Source: Treponema sp. (GTDB taxonomy: Bacteria > Spirochaetota > Spirochaetia > Treponematales > Breznakiellaceae). From it: DNA of 7,021 bases. Both the position numbers and the translations under genes were made by a program. Of the stretch, positions 1 through 5,631 are shown piece by piece. Positions within the stretch are counted from its first letter, which is position 1, and every line of letters begins with the position of its first letter. The stretch spans positions 1 through 7,021 of the forward strand of contig JAISTO010000008.1 in the NCBI GenBank assembly GCA_031272575.1. The letters are read 5' to 3'. The notes beneath the pieces are model-generated. The model saw only the letters and a program-made list of their open reading frames with translations, ran no database searches and was not told the DNA's origin.

Positions 1-112
1 TCATGTAGGTCACTCAAAATCCCTTTGTGCGCCTGTCGTTGCTTGCAACGAATGCGCCTTCGTGGTGAAATTTGACGGTTACTCTGTGCCTCTGTGAGAG
101 GCTAAATGTAAA
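1..112. repeat. Intergenic repeat of the CTTTGTG/CTCTGTG type, left of the barrel operon
   Basis: This non-coding stretch holds two diverged copies of one motif. One is CCCTTTGTGCGCCT (21-34) continuing at TCGTGGTGAAATT (60-72), and the other is ACTCTGTGCCTCTGTGAGAG (81-100). The reverse complement of the second (CCTCTCACAGAGGCACAG) closely matches CCTCTCACAAAGGACACAAAG at 5058-5078, so the family occurs on both sides of the gene block in opposite orientation. Such sequences are, as I recall, widespread dispersed intergenic repeats in several bacterial phyla; I did not search. The first copy is interrupted by a small palindrome (35-52, separate entry). A 78-codon reading frame across the region (72-308) looks spurious: low-complexity Gly/Arg and out of frame with the barrel gene. 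Confidence 0.6.
35..52. repeat. Mini-palindrome inserted in the repeat, with 7-bp flanking duplication
   Basis: The hairpin CGTTGC-TT-GCAACG (37-50) lies between two exact copies of TGCGCCT, at 28-34 and 53-59. Removing 25 nt (the 18-nt insert plus one TGCGCCT) rejoins the host repeat as CTTTGTGCGCCTTCGTGG, which then aligns with its sister unit at 81-98. This is what a short insertion with target duplication looks like. The alternative is that part of TGCGCC belongs to the element, because GCAACGAA followed by TGCGC also resembles the hairpin at 5195-5210. Confidence 0.5.
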
Positions 113-137
113 ATTGCTGCTCCCCACCTACCCCCCC

Positions 138-166
138 TTTTCAAAAAACGCGCTGTGCGCTATACT
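138..166 (+). promoter_or_regulatory. Predicted sigma-70-type promoter of the barrel-lipoprotein-rSAM operon
   Basis: A -10 box TATACT (161-166) is preceded, with a 17-nt spacer, by a weak -35 TTTTCA (138-143; 4 of 6 matches to TTGACA). Transcription would start near 172-175, just before a strong Shine-Dalgarno AAGGAG (175-180) that is 6 nt from the ATG at 187, giving a very short 5' leader. The same TATACT hexamer, also preceded by CGC, occurs in front of cysS and the TPR lipoprotein gene, which supports it as the local promoter consensus. Confidence 0.6.
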
Positions 167-186
167 GTGCTTTCAAGGAGTAGGAT

Positions 187-1572
187 ATGCTGGTAAAAAA
201 AATAATACCACTGCTTGCGTTGCTGCTGGCGGCGGTGGGGGCGGGGGCGCAGGAAGGCGTCTCTATCAGCGGCGAGGTGTCCGCGGAACTGCTTGGCTAC
301 GCGGATAGTTTCGAGACCTGGGAAAAGATAAAGAACGCGGATCTGGGCGATGTGCTTTCCGGCACACTCACGGTTACCGCATCCGGCGCGCTCGCCGAGG
401 CGGTGGCCAGTTTCGATCTGGCGCCGGTCTTCGACGGCTCCGCGTCACCACTCACGCTGAACGAGGCCTACGTGAAGGCCTTCCTGGGGCCGGTAGACCT
501 CGAGGCCGGCTACCGCAAACTCACCTGGGGCAAGGCGGACAGTTTCGGCCCCCTCGACGTCACCAACCCCTACGACTACCGCGACTTGACGAGCATGACG
601 GACCTCATATCGCTGAAGATAGCCCGTCCCATGCTGCACGCCTCGTGGTCGCTGGGCTCCGCGGGTATGCTGGAGGGCGTCTTCGAGCCCTGGTTCCAGG
701 GGCACCAGTTCGATCTGCGGGGCCGCTGGGCGCCGGTGCAGATGACGGGTATGCTCTCGCAACTGGGCGGGCTTTCTCTGCTTAGTACTATGATGGGCTT
801 TCAGCCGACAGATATTGAAAACGCACAAAAATATATCAGCAATTATATTTTAAACGGTGAATTTCAACCTGACCCCTCGCTGCAATACCTGCAGGGGGGC
901 ATTCGCTTTACCACGAGCGCCGCGTCAAACGATTTTGGGGTGCAGTATTTTTATGGCCGGCTTCCCAGACCAGCGTATAAAATTGACATAGCCGCCATTG
1001 ATTTTGTCAATAAAACAATTGACGGGACACGGCTCCTTAACATGAGTTACAATACCTTTCACCAAATCGGCATCGACTTCGCCCGCGATCTGTGGGGATT
1101 CAACACCCGCGCGGAAGCGGCCATTCATCTGACTAGCGACCTGAAGGGCGACAAGGGTGATGTCTACAATCCGTTCATCGGGTGGTCGCTGGGTTTCGAC
1201 CGGACGCTCTTCTGGAATATCACCTTGAACCTGCAGGCCAACGAGACGGTGCGGCTCTTTCAAAATAAGGTGAGCGACACGCTGGTGTACAATATGTTCC
1301 CCTCGGATATCGAGAGCGGCAAAGACATTACCTCGACCCGCATAACGGCGCTGCTCTCGCGCAGCTTTTTGCGGGACGCGCTCGAGGTAAAGGTCACGGC
1401 GCTCTGGGGTATCGAGGACAAGGACTTCCTGATCATGCCGGCGCTCGTCTGGCAGAAGGACGGCCTGTCCTTCGAGTTGTCCGCCGGCATCTTCGGCGGG
1501 GACGACGAGGGCGAACTGGGGCAGTACGACGACAACGACTATGTGCGGGGTACGGTGAAACTGGTGTTCTGA
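187..1572 (+). CDS. Predicted outer-membrane beta-barrel (porin-like) protein
   Basis: A 461-residue exported protein, probably a beta-barrel of the outer membrane. Residues 1-21 are a typical Sec signal peptide: Lys-Lys at 4-5, a Leu/Ala-rich core, and predicted cleavage after AGA-21. The rest alternates polar and hydrophobic residues in strand-like stretches, and the protein ends GTVKLVF with a terminal Phe, the usual signal for barrel assembly by BamA. A recognisable segment near residues 109-132, with WGKADSFGPLDVTNPYDYRD, resembles the conserved WG-x-AD...D...P-x-D region of DUF1302-like and related spirochaetal outer-membrane proteins; the family assignment is tentative. The ATG is fixed by AAGGAG 6 nt upstream. 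It is the first gene of an operon, 23 nt ahead of a lipoprotein gene, which in turn precedes a radical SAM gene. Residues about 199-298 are encoded by DNA of only 44% GC, against roughly 68% upstream, and are rich in Asn, Ile, Lys and Tyr. They may be a variable surface loop or a recombined segment. Substrate or ligand unknown. Confidence 0.8.
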   Translation: MLVKKIIPLLALLLAAVGAGAQEGVSISGEVSAELLGYADSFETWEKIKNADLGDVLSGTLTVTASGALAEAVASFDLAPVFDGSASPLTLNEAYVKAFLGPVDLEAGYRKLTWGKADSFGPLDVTNPYDYRDLTSMTDLISLKIARPMLHASWSLGSAGMLEGVFEPWFQGHQFDLRGRWAPVQMTGMLSQLGGLSLLSTMMGFQPTDIENAQKYISNYILNGEFQPDPSLQYLQGGIRFTTSAASNDFGVQYFYGRLPRPAYKIDIAAIDFVNKTIDGTRLLNMSYNTFHQIGIDFARDLWGFNTRAEAAIHLTSDLKGDKGDVYNPFIGWSLGFDRTLFWNITLNLQANETVRLFQNKVSDTLVYNMFPSDIESGKDITSTRITALLSRSFLRDALEVKVTALWGIEDKDFLIMPALVWQKDGLSFELSAGIFGGDDEGELGQYDDNDYVRGTVKLVF

Positions 1573-1595
1573 TCCCCCGATATAAGGAGACACGA

Positions 1596-2003
1596 ATGAA
1601 AAAACTACTGAACGGCTGGCGCAGGATACTGCGCAGGGTGTGGCAGGGCTTGAGCATTAGCGCCCTTGCCATGGTGTTTCAGGCCTGTTACGGGCCCTTC
1701 CTCGCGAAGGACGATTACCCGTACGGCACCGTCCAAAACGGTGAGGGCGCTCCGATCAAAGACATACTGGTGCTGCTGATAGACCAGGCCGACCAGAATG
1801 CCGCGGACACCAGCAACTGGCCGCAGACCAGCACGGCGGAAGACGGCTCTTTCCAGTTGTGGCTGCCGTACGAGGAGGCCGAAACCTATACGGCGCGTTT
1901 CAAGGATGTTGACGGGGCAGCCAACGGTTCCTATCAGGATAGAGACGAGATCCTCGTCTACGGGGAGCCCAATACGATCACCCTGAGCGCGGTTGCTGAC
2001 TAA
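1596..2003 (+). CDS. Radical SAM-associated putative lipoprotein (TIGR04134-like)
   Basis: A 135-residue predicted lipoprotein. The N-terminus is basic (KK at 2-3, RR at 9-10 and 13-14), followed by a hydrophobic stretch and the lipobox VFQAC, with the lipidated Cys at 31. The mature part begins YGPF and then has a small beta-sandwich look: G-x-V-x-N-x-x-GAPI-KDI-x-V (about 44-58), a T-x-x-DGSF-x-L turn (about 80-88) and FKDVDGAANGSYQ (about 101-113). The pattern of Cys-Tyr-Gly after the signal, a G-PI-x-x-I-x-V strand and a DVDG-x-x-NG motif is what I remember for the putative lipoprotein of the rSAM/lipoprotein system. The gene stands directly before its cognate radical SAM gene, as in that system. 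AAGGAG at 1584-1589 sets the ATG, and the stop codon is only 4 nt from the next ATG, so the two are probably translationally coupled. Function unknown: it may be the substrate of the radical SAM enzyme or an accessory envelope protein. It has no Cys besides the lipidated one. Confidence 0.82.
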   Translation: MKKLLNGWRRILRRVWQGLSISALAMVFQACYGPFLAKDDYPYGTVQNGEGAPIKDILVLLIDQADQNAADTSNWPQTSTAEDGSFQLWLPYEEAETYTARFKDVDGAANGSYQDRDEILVYGEPNTITLSAVAD

Positions 2004-2007
2004 TCTT

Positions 2008-3165
2008 ATGCCCGATAGAGTCACGCAGTTCTTTTTCAACCGCTTCAAAAAGAACGAGGCGAAACTGCACGACCTGCGTTACCTCTTTTGGGAGTGCACG
2101 GCGCGCTGCAATCTCTCGTGCCTGCACTGCGGCTCGGACTGCTCAGCGGGCGCGGCCCAGCCGGATATGCCCTTCGCCGATTTCCTCGCCGCGATCAGGC
2201 CGCTTCAGGCGGCCTACCCCCGCAACTCGATCACCGTGGCCGTTACCGGCGGGGAGCCGCTCCTGCGGCCCGACCTGGCCGCCTGCGGCAGGGCGCTGCG
2301 GGAGGCGGGCTTCCTCTGGGGCCTGGTGAGCAACGGCTGCGCGTACGACGAGGCCTGCCACGAGCGGCTCCGCGCGGCCGGGCTCGGCGCGCTCACGATC
2401 AGCCTGGACGGGCTGGAGGAGTCCCACAACTGGCTGCGGAACACCCCCCGCGGTTTCGCGCGCGCGGTGCGGGCGATCTCGCTGGCGGCGCGGGAGCGCG
2501 CGCTCGCCTTCGATGTGGTCACCTGCGTGAATAAGCGCAATTTGCCGGAACTGCCCGCGCTGAAAGCCCTGCTCGAGGGCCTGGGGGTGCGGGCCTGGCG
2601 GCTCTTCACCATCGCGCCCATAGGCCGCGCGGCGGAGCGGGAGGACCTGCTCCTCGACGGCCCGCAACTGCGGGCCCTGTTCGACTTCATCGCGCGGGAG
2701 CGCGCGGGCGCGGGGAGGGGCGGCATGGCCGTCACCTTTTCCTGCGAGGGCTATACGGGGCCCTACGAGCGCCGTGTGCGGGACAACTACTTTTTTTGCA
2801 GGGCCGGCATTCACATTGCAAGCATCCTCCTGGACGGCTCAATTTCCGCGTGCCCCAATATCGACCGCGGTTTCAGCGAGGGCAACATCTATCAGGATGA
2901 CTTCCTCACGGTCTGGAACACCCGCTTCGCCCGCATGCGCAGCCGCGCCTGGATGCGGGACGGCCCCTGCGCGGACTGCGCGGCCTTCCGCGACTGCCGC
3001 GGGGGCGCCCTGCACCTCCGCAAGCCCGGCGTGAGGGGTCCCCTGGTCTGTCACTACCAGATGCTGGGGCTTACTCGCCCTCTGAGGGGGCCTTCGGCGC
3101 GGGCATACGCTCCAGCACCTTGCGCGCAAGGATGCCGAACTGCGCCGGCAGGAACTCGCCGTTAG
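2008..3165 (+). CDS. Radical SAM/SPASM-type protein of the rSAM/lipoprotein system (TIGR04133-like)
   Basis: A 385-residue radical SAM enzyme, predicted cytoplasmic, that would cleave S-adenosylmethionine at a [4Fe-4S] cluster to start radical chemistry on an unknown target. The cluster motif CNLSCLHC supplies Cys34, 38 and 41 inside YLFWECTARCNLSCLHCGSD, typical of this subfamily. GGEP is at 81-84 and SLDG at 132-135. A C-terminal SPASM-like region supplies further ligands: Cys246, Cys264, G-x4-C at 277-282, C-x2-C-x5-C at 321-330 and Cys348, enough for one or two auxiliary Fe-S clusters as in peptide-modifying SPASM enzymes. I chose ATG 2008 because it follows the lipoprotein stop by 4 nt and leaves a family-like N-terminus; TTG at 1993 would add five residues. 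There is no clear ribosome site, so translation probably depends on coupling. The recognisable domain ends at about CHYQML (348-353). The last 32 residues (Ala/Arg/Pro-rich) are antisense to the end of the convergent TPR lipoprotein gene and look like an accidental extension. The lipoprotein next door is the obvious candidate partner or substrate. Confidence 0.88.
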   Translation: MPDRVTQFFFNRFKKNEAKLHDLRYLFWECTARCNLSCLHCGSDCSAGAAQPDMPFADFLAAIRPLQAAYPRNSITVAVTGGEPLLRPDLAACGRALREAGFLWGLVSNGCAYDEACHERLRAAGLGALTISLDGLEESHNWLRNTPRGFARAVRAISLAARERALAFDVVTCVNKRNLPELPALKALLEGLGVRAWRLFTIAPIGRAAEREDLLLDGPQLRALFDFIARERAGAGRGGMAVTFSCEGYTGPYERRVRDNYFFCRAGIHIASILLDGSISACPNIDRGFSEGNIYQDDFLTVWNTRFARMRSRAWMRDGPCADCAAFRDCRGGALHLRKPGVRGPLVCHYQMLGLTRPLRGPSARAYAPAPCAQGCRTAPAGTRR

Positions 3166-3490
3166 GCCCTTTGTAGCGGTTAAGGAGCGCGTTGAATTCC
3201 CGGCGGGCCTCGTCAAACTTTTTCTGCTTGTAATGAATGAACGCGATCTCGTACTCCGCGGCGCAGAGGCTGTCGGTATCGTTGGGGAAGCGCTCCAGAA
3301 TCGCCTCGTAGTATCGCACCGCGGCTTTGTAACGGCCGCGATCCGAGGCCTCCTGGCCCCGCTGCACCAGTTCCGCGGGGCTAAGCCCCTCGGGAATAAC
3401 CGCAGGCCCGGACGAGCAGGCCGCGGCCGCAAGCAGGACCAGCAGCCCCGCGCCCGCAAGGGCCCCGCACACAGTATGCTTTTTTATCAT
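3071..3490 (-). CDS. Small TPR-repeat lipoprotein
   Basis: A 139-residue predicted lipoprotein. A short basic N-terminus (MIKK) and a Leu/Ala core lead to LAAAAC, with the lipidated Cys at 25, then a short linker. About residues 36-115 look like two to three TPR helices: LVQRGQEASDRGRYKAAVRYY, EAILERFPNDT, and AAEYEIAFIHYKQKKFDEARREF. This is the arrangement of BamD/YfgC-like or generic spirochaetal TPR lipoproteins, but it is much shorter than BamD (about 240 residues), so I do not assign BamD. It probably serves as a periplasmic-face scaffold. I chose ATG 3490. The reading frame stays open to a TTG at 3526, which would add 12 unlikely residues before the signal peptide. It lies 40 nt downstream of cysS on the same strand, but also has its own promoter-like boxes in that gap. 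Its last 95 bp overlap, in antisense, the open frame of the radical SAM gene. Confidence 0.78.
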   Translation of the reverse strand: MIKKHTVCGALAGAGLLVLLAAAACSSGPAVIPEGLSPAELVQRGQEASDRGRYKAAVRYYEAILERFPNDTDSLCAAEYEIAFIHYKQKKFDEARREFNALLNRYKGPNGEFLPAQFGILARKVLERMPAPKAPSEGE

Positions 3491-3496
3491 GGTGAC

Positions 3497-3526
3497 AGTA
3501 TAGCGGTTTCCGCGGCCGCGCCGCAA
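3497..3526 (-). promoter_or_regulatory. Predicted promoter of the TPR lipoprotein gene, leaderless layout
   Basis: Read on the minus strand, -35 TTGCGG (3526-3521), an 18-nt spacer and -10 TATACT (3502-3497) are followed by only GTCACC before the ATG at 3490. The -10 box thus sits at -12 to -7 relative to the A of the start codon, exactly where it would be if transcription began on that A. No Shine-Dalgarno sequence is present. The spacer contains a small hairpin GCGG-AAA-CCGC. The boxes lie between the cysS stop codon and this gene. Confidence 0.55.
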
Positions 3527-3530
3527 GCCC

Positions 3531-4982
3531 CTACGCGGTGCGCCAGATGGTGCCGTCGGGGCGGTCTTCGAGTGTGATGCCCCGCGCTTTCAGCGCCTCG
3601 CGGATAGCGTCCGCCTTCGCGAAGTCCCGCGCCTTCTTTGCGGCGGCCCGCTCGGCTATGAGCGCTTCCAGTTCCCGCGCGTCGATGCCATCGGGAGCGC
3701 CGGCCGGGGCGCGGCCGGCCGCGGCCGCCTCTGCCAGGCCGAGCCCCAGCACCCCGTCCATGCTGAACGCGGCGGCCAGGGCCTCTTGCGGAGGGGCCGC
3801 GCTGTCCTTGAGGAGGCCCCACAGTTCCGCGAGGGCGCGGGGGGTAGACAGGTCTTCGGAGAGCGCCGTATCGAAGGCCCCCAGGTACGCGGCGGCTTTG
3901 CTGTCAGGGGGGAGCGCGGCGGCGGCGCCGGGGGCCGGCAGCGCGCCCGCGCGTTCGGCCAGGGCCTGCAGGCGCTCCCGCAGCGCCCGGCGAGCCCCGC
4001 GGGCGCCCTCCAGCGCGGGGTAGGAAAACTGCAACTGGCTGCGGTAATGCCCCCCCAGGAGGAAATAGCGGTAGTCCAGCGGGTCGAAGCCCGCCTCTAT
4101 CAGCGTTTCAAGGGTGATAAACCCGCCCGCCGACTTGGACATCTTCCCCTTGTCGAGCACGAGGAACTCGTTGTGCAGCCAGTGCCGCACCCAGGGATGC
4201 TTCCCCGTGGCGGCCTCGGCCTGCGCGATCTCGTTGGTATGGTGAATGGGGATATGATCGATGCCCCCGGCGTGAATGTCAAACTGCTCGCCCAGGTACT
4301 GCATACTCATGGCGGAGCACTCGATATGCCAGCCCGGGTAGCCGCGCCCCCAGGGGCTGTCCCACAGGAGCGCCTGATCTTCAAACTTGCTCTTCGTGAA
4401 CCAGAGGACGAAATCCGCCGCGCTGCGCTTGTTTTCGTCCACGCCGGTACGCGCGCCCGCTTTCAGGTCGTCCATGCGCAGGCGCGCCAAATCCCCGTAG
4501 TGGGGAAACTTCGTCACATCAAAGTAGAGGTTCCCGCCCGCGCGGTAGGTGAAGCCCCGCGCCTCTATCCGCTCGATCAGGGCGATCATCGCCGGGATAT
4601 GCTCCGTGGCCCGGCAGACCACATCCGGCCGGCGGATGCCAAGGCGCTCCGTGTCGCGGAAGAAGGCCCGCGTGTAGAAGTCCGCGACATCGAGCACGCT
4701 CTTGCCCCGCTCCTCCGCGCTTTTCACCATCTTGTCGTCCCCCTCGTCGTTATCCCCGGAAAGGTGCCCCACATCGGTAATGTTCATGACGTGAGTGACC
4801 TCGTAACCGAAGCGCCGCAGGGTCCGCACGAGGAGGTCGTGCGTCACGTAGGCCCGCAGGTTGCCGATGTGCGCGTAGTTGTAGACTGTCGGCCCGCACC
4901 CGTAAAACCCCACGCGGGGCGGCGCAAGCGGCTCAAGCGCCCGCAGTTCCCGCCCCAGGGTGTTGTAAAGAGTGATATTCAT
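3531..4982 (-). CDS. cysS: Cysteinyl-tRNA synthetase
   Basis: Class I aminoacyl-tRNA synthetase that activates cysteine with ATP and charges tRNA-Cys in the cytoplasm; 483 residues, close to the usual 460-490. The HIGH signature appears as HIGN at 38-41 and the KMSKS loop is intact at 280-284. The zinc-site residues that select cysteine are all in place: Cys29 (in GCGPTVYNY), Cys222 (in GWHIECSAMS), His247 and Glu251 (in IPIHHTNEIA), matching Cys28, Cys209, His234 and Glu238 of the E. coli enzyme as I recall them. Around 67-92 the NITDVGHLSGDNDEGDDKM stretch is typical of the family and resembles treponemal versions. The C-terminal helical anticodon-binding part is Ala-rich from about 340 to 440 and ends in a short LEDRPDGTIWR motif common to CysRS. 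The start ATG lies 7 nt after a TATACT box and lacks a Shine-Dalgarno sequence, so the mRNA may be leaderless. The TPR lipoprotein gene follows after 40 nt. Confidence 0.98.
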   Translation of the reverse strand: MNITLYNTLGRELRALEPLAPPRVGFYGCGPTVYNYAHIGNLRAYVTHDLLVRTLRRFGYEVTHVMNITDVGHLSGDNDEGDDKMVKSAEERGKSVLDVADFYTRAFFRDTERLGIRRPDVVCRATEHIPAMIALIERIEARGFTYRAGGNLYFDVTKFPHYGDLARLRMDDLKAGARTGVDENKRSAADFVLWFTKSKFEDQALLWDSPWGRGYPGWHIECSAMSMQYLGEQFDIHAGGIDHIPIHHTNEIAQAEAATGKHPWVRHWLHNEFLVLDKGKMSKSAGGFITLETLIEAGFDPLDYRYFLLGGHYRSQLQFSYPALEGARGARRALRERLQALAERAGALPAPGAAAALPPDSKAAAYLGAFDTALSEDLSTPRALAELWGLLKDSAAPPQEALAAAFSMDGVLGLGLAEAAAAGRAPAGAPDGIDARELEALIAERAAAKKARDFAKADAIREALKARGITLEDRPDGTIWRTA

Positions 4983-4989
4983 CAGGGCG

Positions 4990-5019
4990 AGTATAGCGGG
5001 AAAGGGGAGTCGGGCGCAA
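4990..5019 (-). promoter_or_regulatory. Predicted cysS promoter, leaderless layout
   Basis: On the minus strand, -35 TTGCGC (5019-5014), an 18-nt spacer and -10 TATACT (4995-4990) are followed by CGCCCTG and then the cysS ATG at 4982. The spacing places the transcription start at or within a base or two of the start codon. Box sequences and the 18-nt spacer match those in front of the TPR lipoprotein gene, and both -10 boxes are preceded by CCGC. Confidence 0.6.
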
Positions 5020-5052
5020 GGGGGCGGGACGGTGCGTCGGCAGCAATTCTGA

Positions 5053-5080
5053 TTTTACCTCTCACAAAGGACACAAAGAA
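5053..5080. repeat. CCTCTCACA-type repeat fragment, inverted relative to the copy at 81-100
   Basis: TTTACCTCTCACAAAGGACA (5054-5073), continuing CAAAGAA, matches the reverse complement of the unit at 81-105 (CCTCTCACAGAGGCACAG) with a few substitutions. Together with the CACAGAT repeat that starts about 45 bp further on, it marks 5053-5231 as a repeat cluster in the space behind the divergently oriented cysS promoter. Confidence 0.5.
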
Positions 5081-5125
5081 GTGAAAAAAGTTGAGTCTCC
5101 TCTGAAAAGTCAGGATTAGGAATTT

Positions 5126-5231
5126 ATCCACAGATGGACACAGATAAACACAGATTTTTAAGACTATATTTCATGAATCGTGTTTTATCTGTAACGCAAC
5201 GAAGTTGCGCAATCTGTGTATATCTGTGGAT
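5126..5231. repeat. Interrupted 31-bp inverted repeat made of CACAGAT units
   Basis: The left arm 5126-5156 begins ATCCACAGATGGACACAGAT and contains three 10-nt units ending in ACAGAT. The right arm 5176-5231 ends ATCTGTGTATATCTGTGGAT. The outer 20 nt match as an inverted repeat except for two central bases. Deleting 25 nt at 5193-5217 from the right arm makes the whole arm 31 nt, with 25 of 31 positions complementary to the left arm without gaps. The 19-nt centre is AT-rich. A transcript would form a long hairpin, but there is no U-tract, so I do not call it a terminator. Such 'CACAGAT' palindromes are, as I recall, dispersed elements in several bacterial genomes. Confidence 0.65.
5193..5211. 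repeat. Mini-palindrome inserted in the right arm, with 6-bp flanking duplication
   Basis: The hairpin CGCAAC-GAA-GTTGCG (5195-5209) is flanked by two exact copies of ATCTGT, at 5187-5192 and 5212-5217. Removing the 19-nt insert plus one ATCTGT restores the inverted-repeat arm. The net gain is 25 nt, the same as at 35-59. The GCAACGAAGTTGC core recurs at 5410-5422, and GCAACGAA is also present at 45-52. Confidence 0.55.
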
Positions 5232-5407
5232 GTTTTAAAGATTCCTTGTTTTCGGAGGGGGCTCAAATGAGAATTCCTGCTTTTTTGTCAGGATAAACGC
5301 ATAGACAGGTCTGCCGGGCTTTTGCTCCGTCATACCGGGAAAATGCTGCGCTTGTGCGCCCTCATGCGGCGGGGGACGGACGGGGAAAATGCTTAGAAGG
5401 CTGTTTG

Positions 5408-5424
5408 CGGCAACGAAGTTGCCG
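5408..5424. repeat. Mini-palindrome CGGCAAC-GAA-GTTGCCG
   Basis: A perfect 7-bp stem with a GAA triloop. It shares GCAACGAAGTTGC with the hairpin at 5195-5209, and the outer bases of the stem differ in a compensated way (G-C pairs swapped in orientation). I see no flanking duplication longer than GGCT (5399-5402 and 5427-5430), which is too short to count. Confidence 0.5.
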
Positions 5425-5563
5425 TCGGCTAATGCACGACGCACTTGAGACTGCGCATCGTGATACCGCATGACGCTGCACAAGACGGCATTTGGGGCAA
5501 AAAAAGACAAAACCCGAAAAAAGGTCACTGTACCGAACAGAGTACCACTTTTTGCCGGAAGGG

Positions 5564-5604
5564 GCGGCTTTAGGCCGCGTCATTTTTCCTCGCGTTTGAA
5601 CGCG
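5564..5604. repeat. Two adjacent small hairpins
   Basis: GCGGC-TTTAG-GCCGC (5564-5578) has a 5-bp stem, or 6 with a T-G pair. CGCGTT-TG-AACGCG (5591-5604) has a perfect 6-bp stem. They lie 12 nt apart, are similar in size to the other mini-palindromes, and have different stems. Neither is followed by a T-run on the strand that would need one, although TTTTTCC lies between them. Confidence 0.4.
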
Positions 5605-5631
5605 CGCCGTCCACTGCCCCCCAGAGAGCAG

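Noticed and set aside
72..308. 78-codon plus-strand frame before and into the barrel gene
   Set aside because: Its end overlaps the signal peptide of the barrel gene in another frame, the product is low-complexity Gly/Arg, and it starts inside a repeat.
1596..1690. Tat signal suggested by the RR pairs in the small lipoprotein
   Set aside because: The RR pairs lack the S/T-RR-x-F-L-K context, and an ordinary basic n-region with a lipobox explains the segment.
3077..3091. Terminator hairpin GCCCTC-TGA-GGGGGC between the convergent genes
   Set aside because: The stem needs a wobble pair, lies inside coding sequence and has no T-run on either side.
3786..5084. 432-codon plus-strand frame antisense to cysS
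   Set aside because: It is the mirror of a fully intact cysS in GC-rich DNA, where long antisense frames are common; no signal peptide, domain or ribosome site is seen.
5126..5231. CRISPR array suggested by the repeated ACAGAT units
   Set aside because: The units are 10 nt, adjacent without spacers, and arranged as an inverted repeat.
5235..5583. Possible small genes on the minus strand in the spacer (97 and 73 codons)
   Set aside because: No ribosome site or recognisable motif, overlapping one another and crossing hairpins and short repeats.
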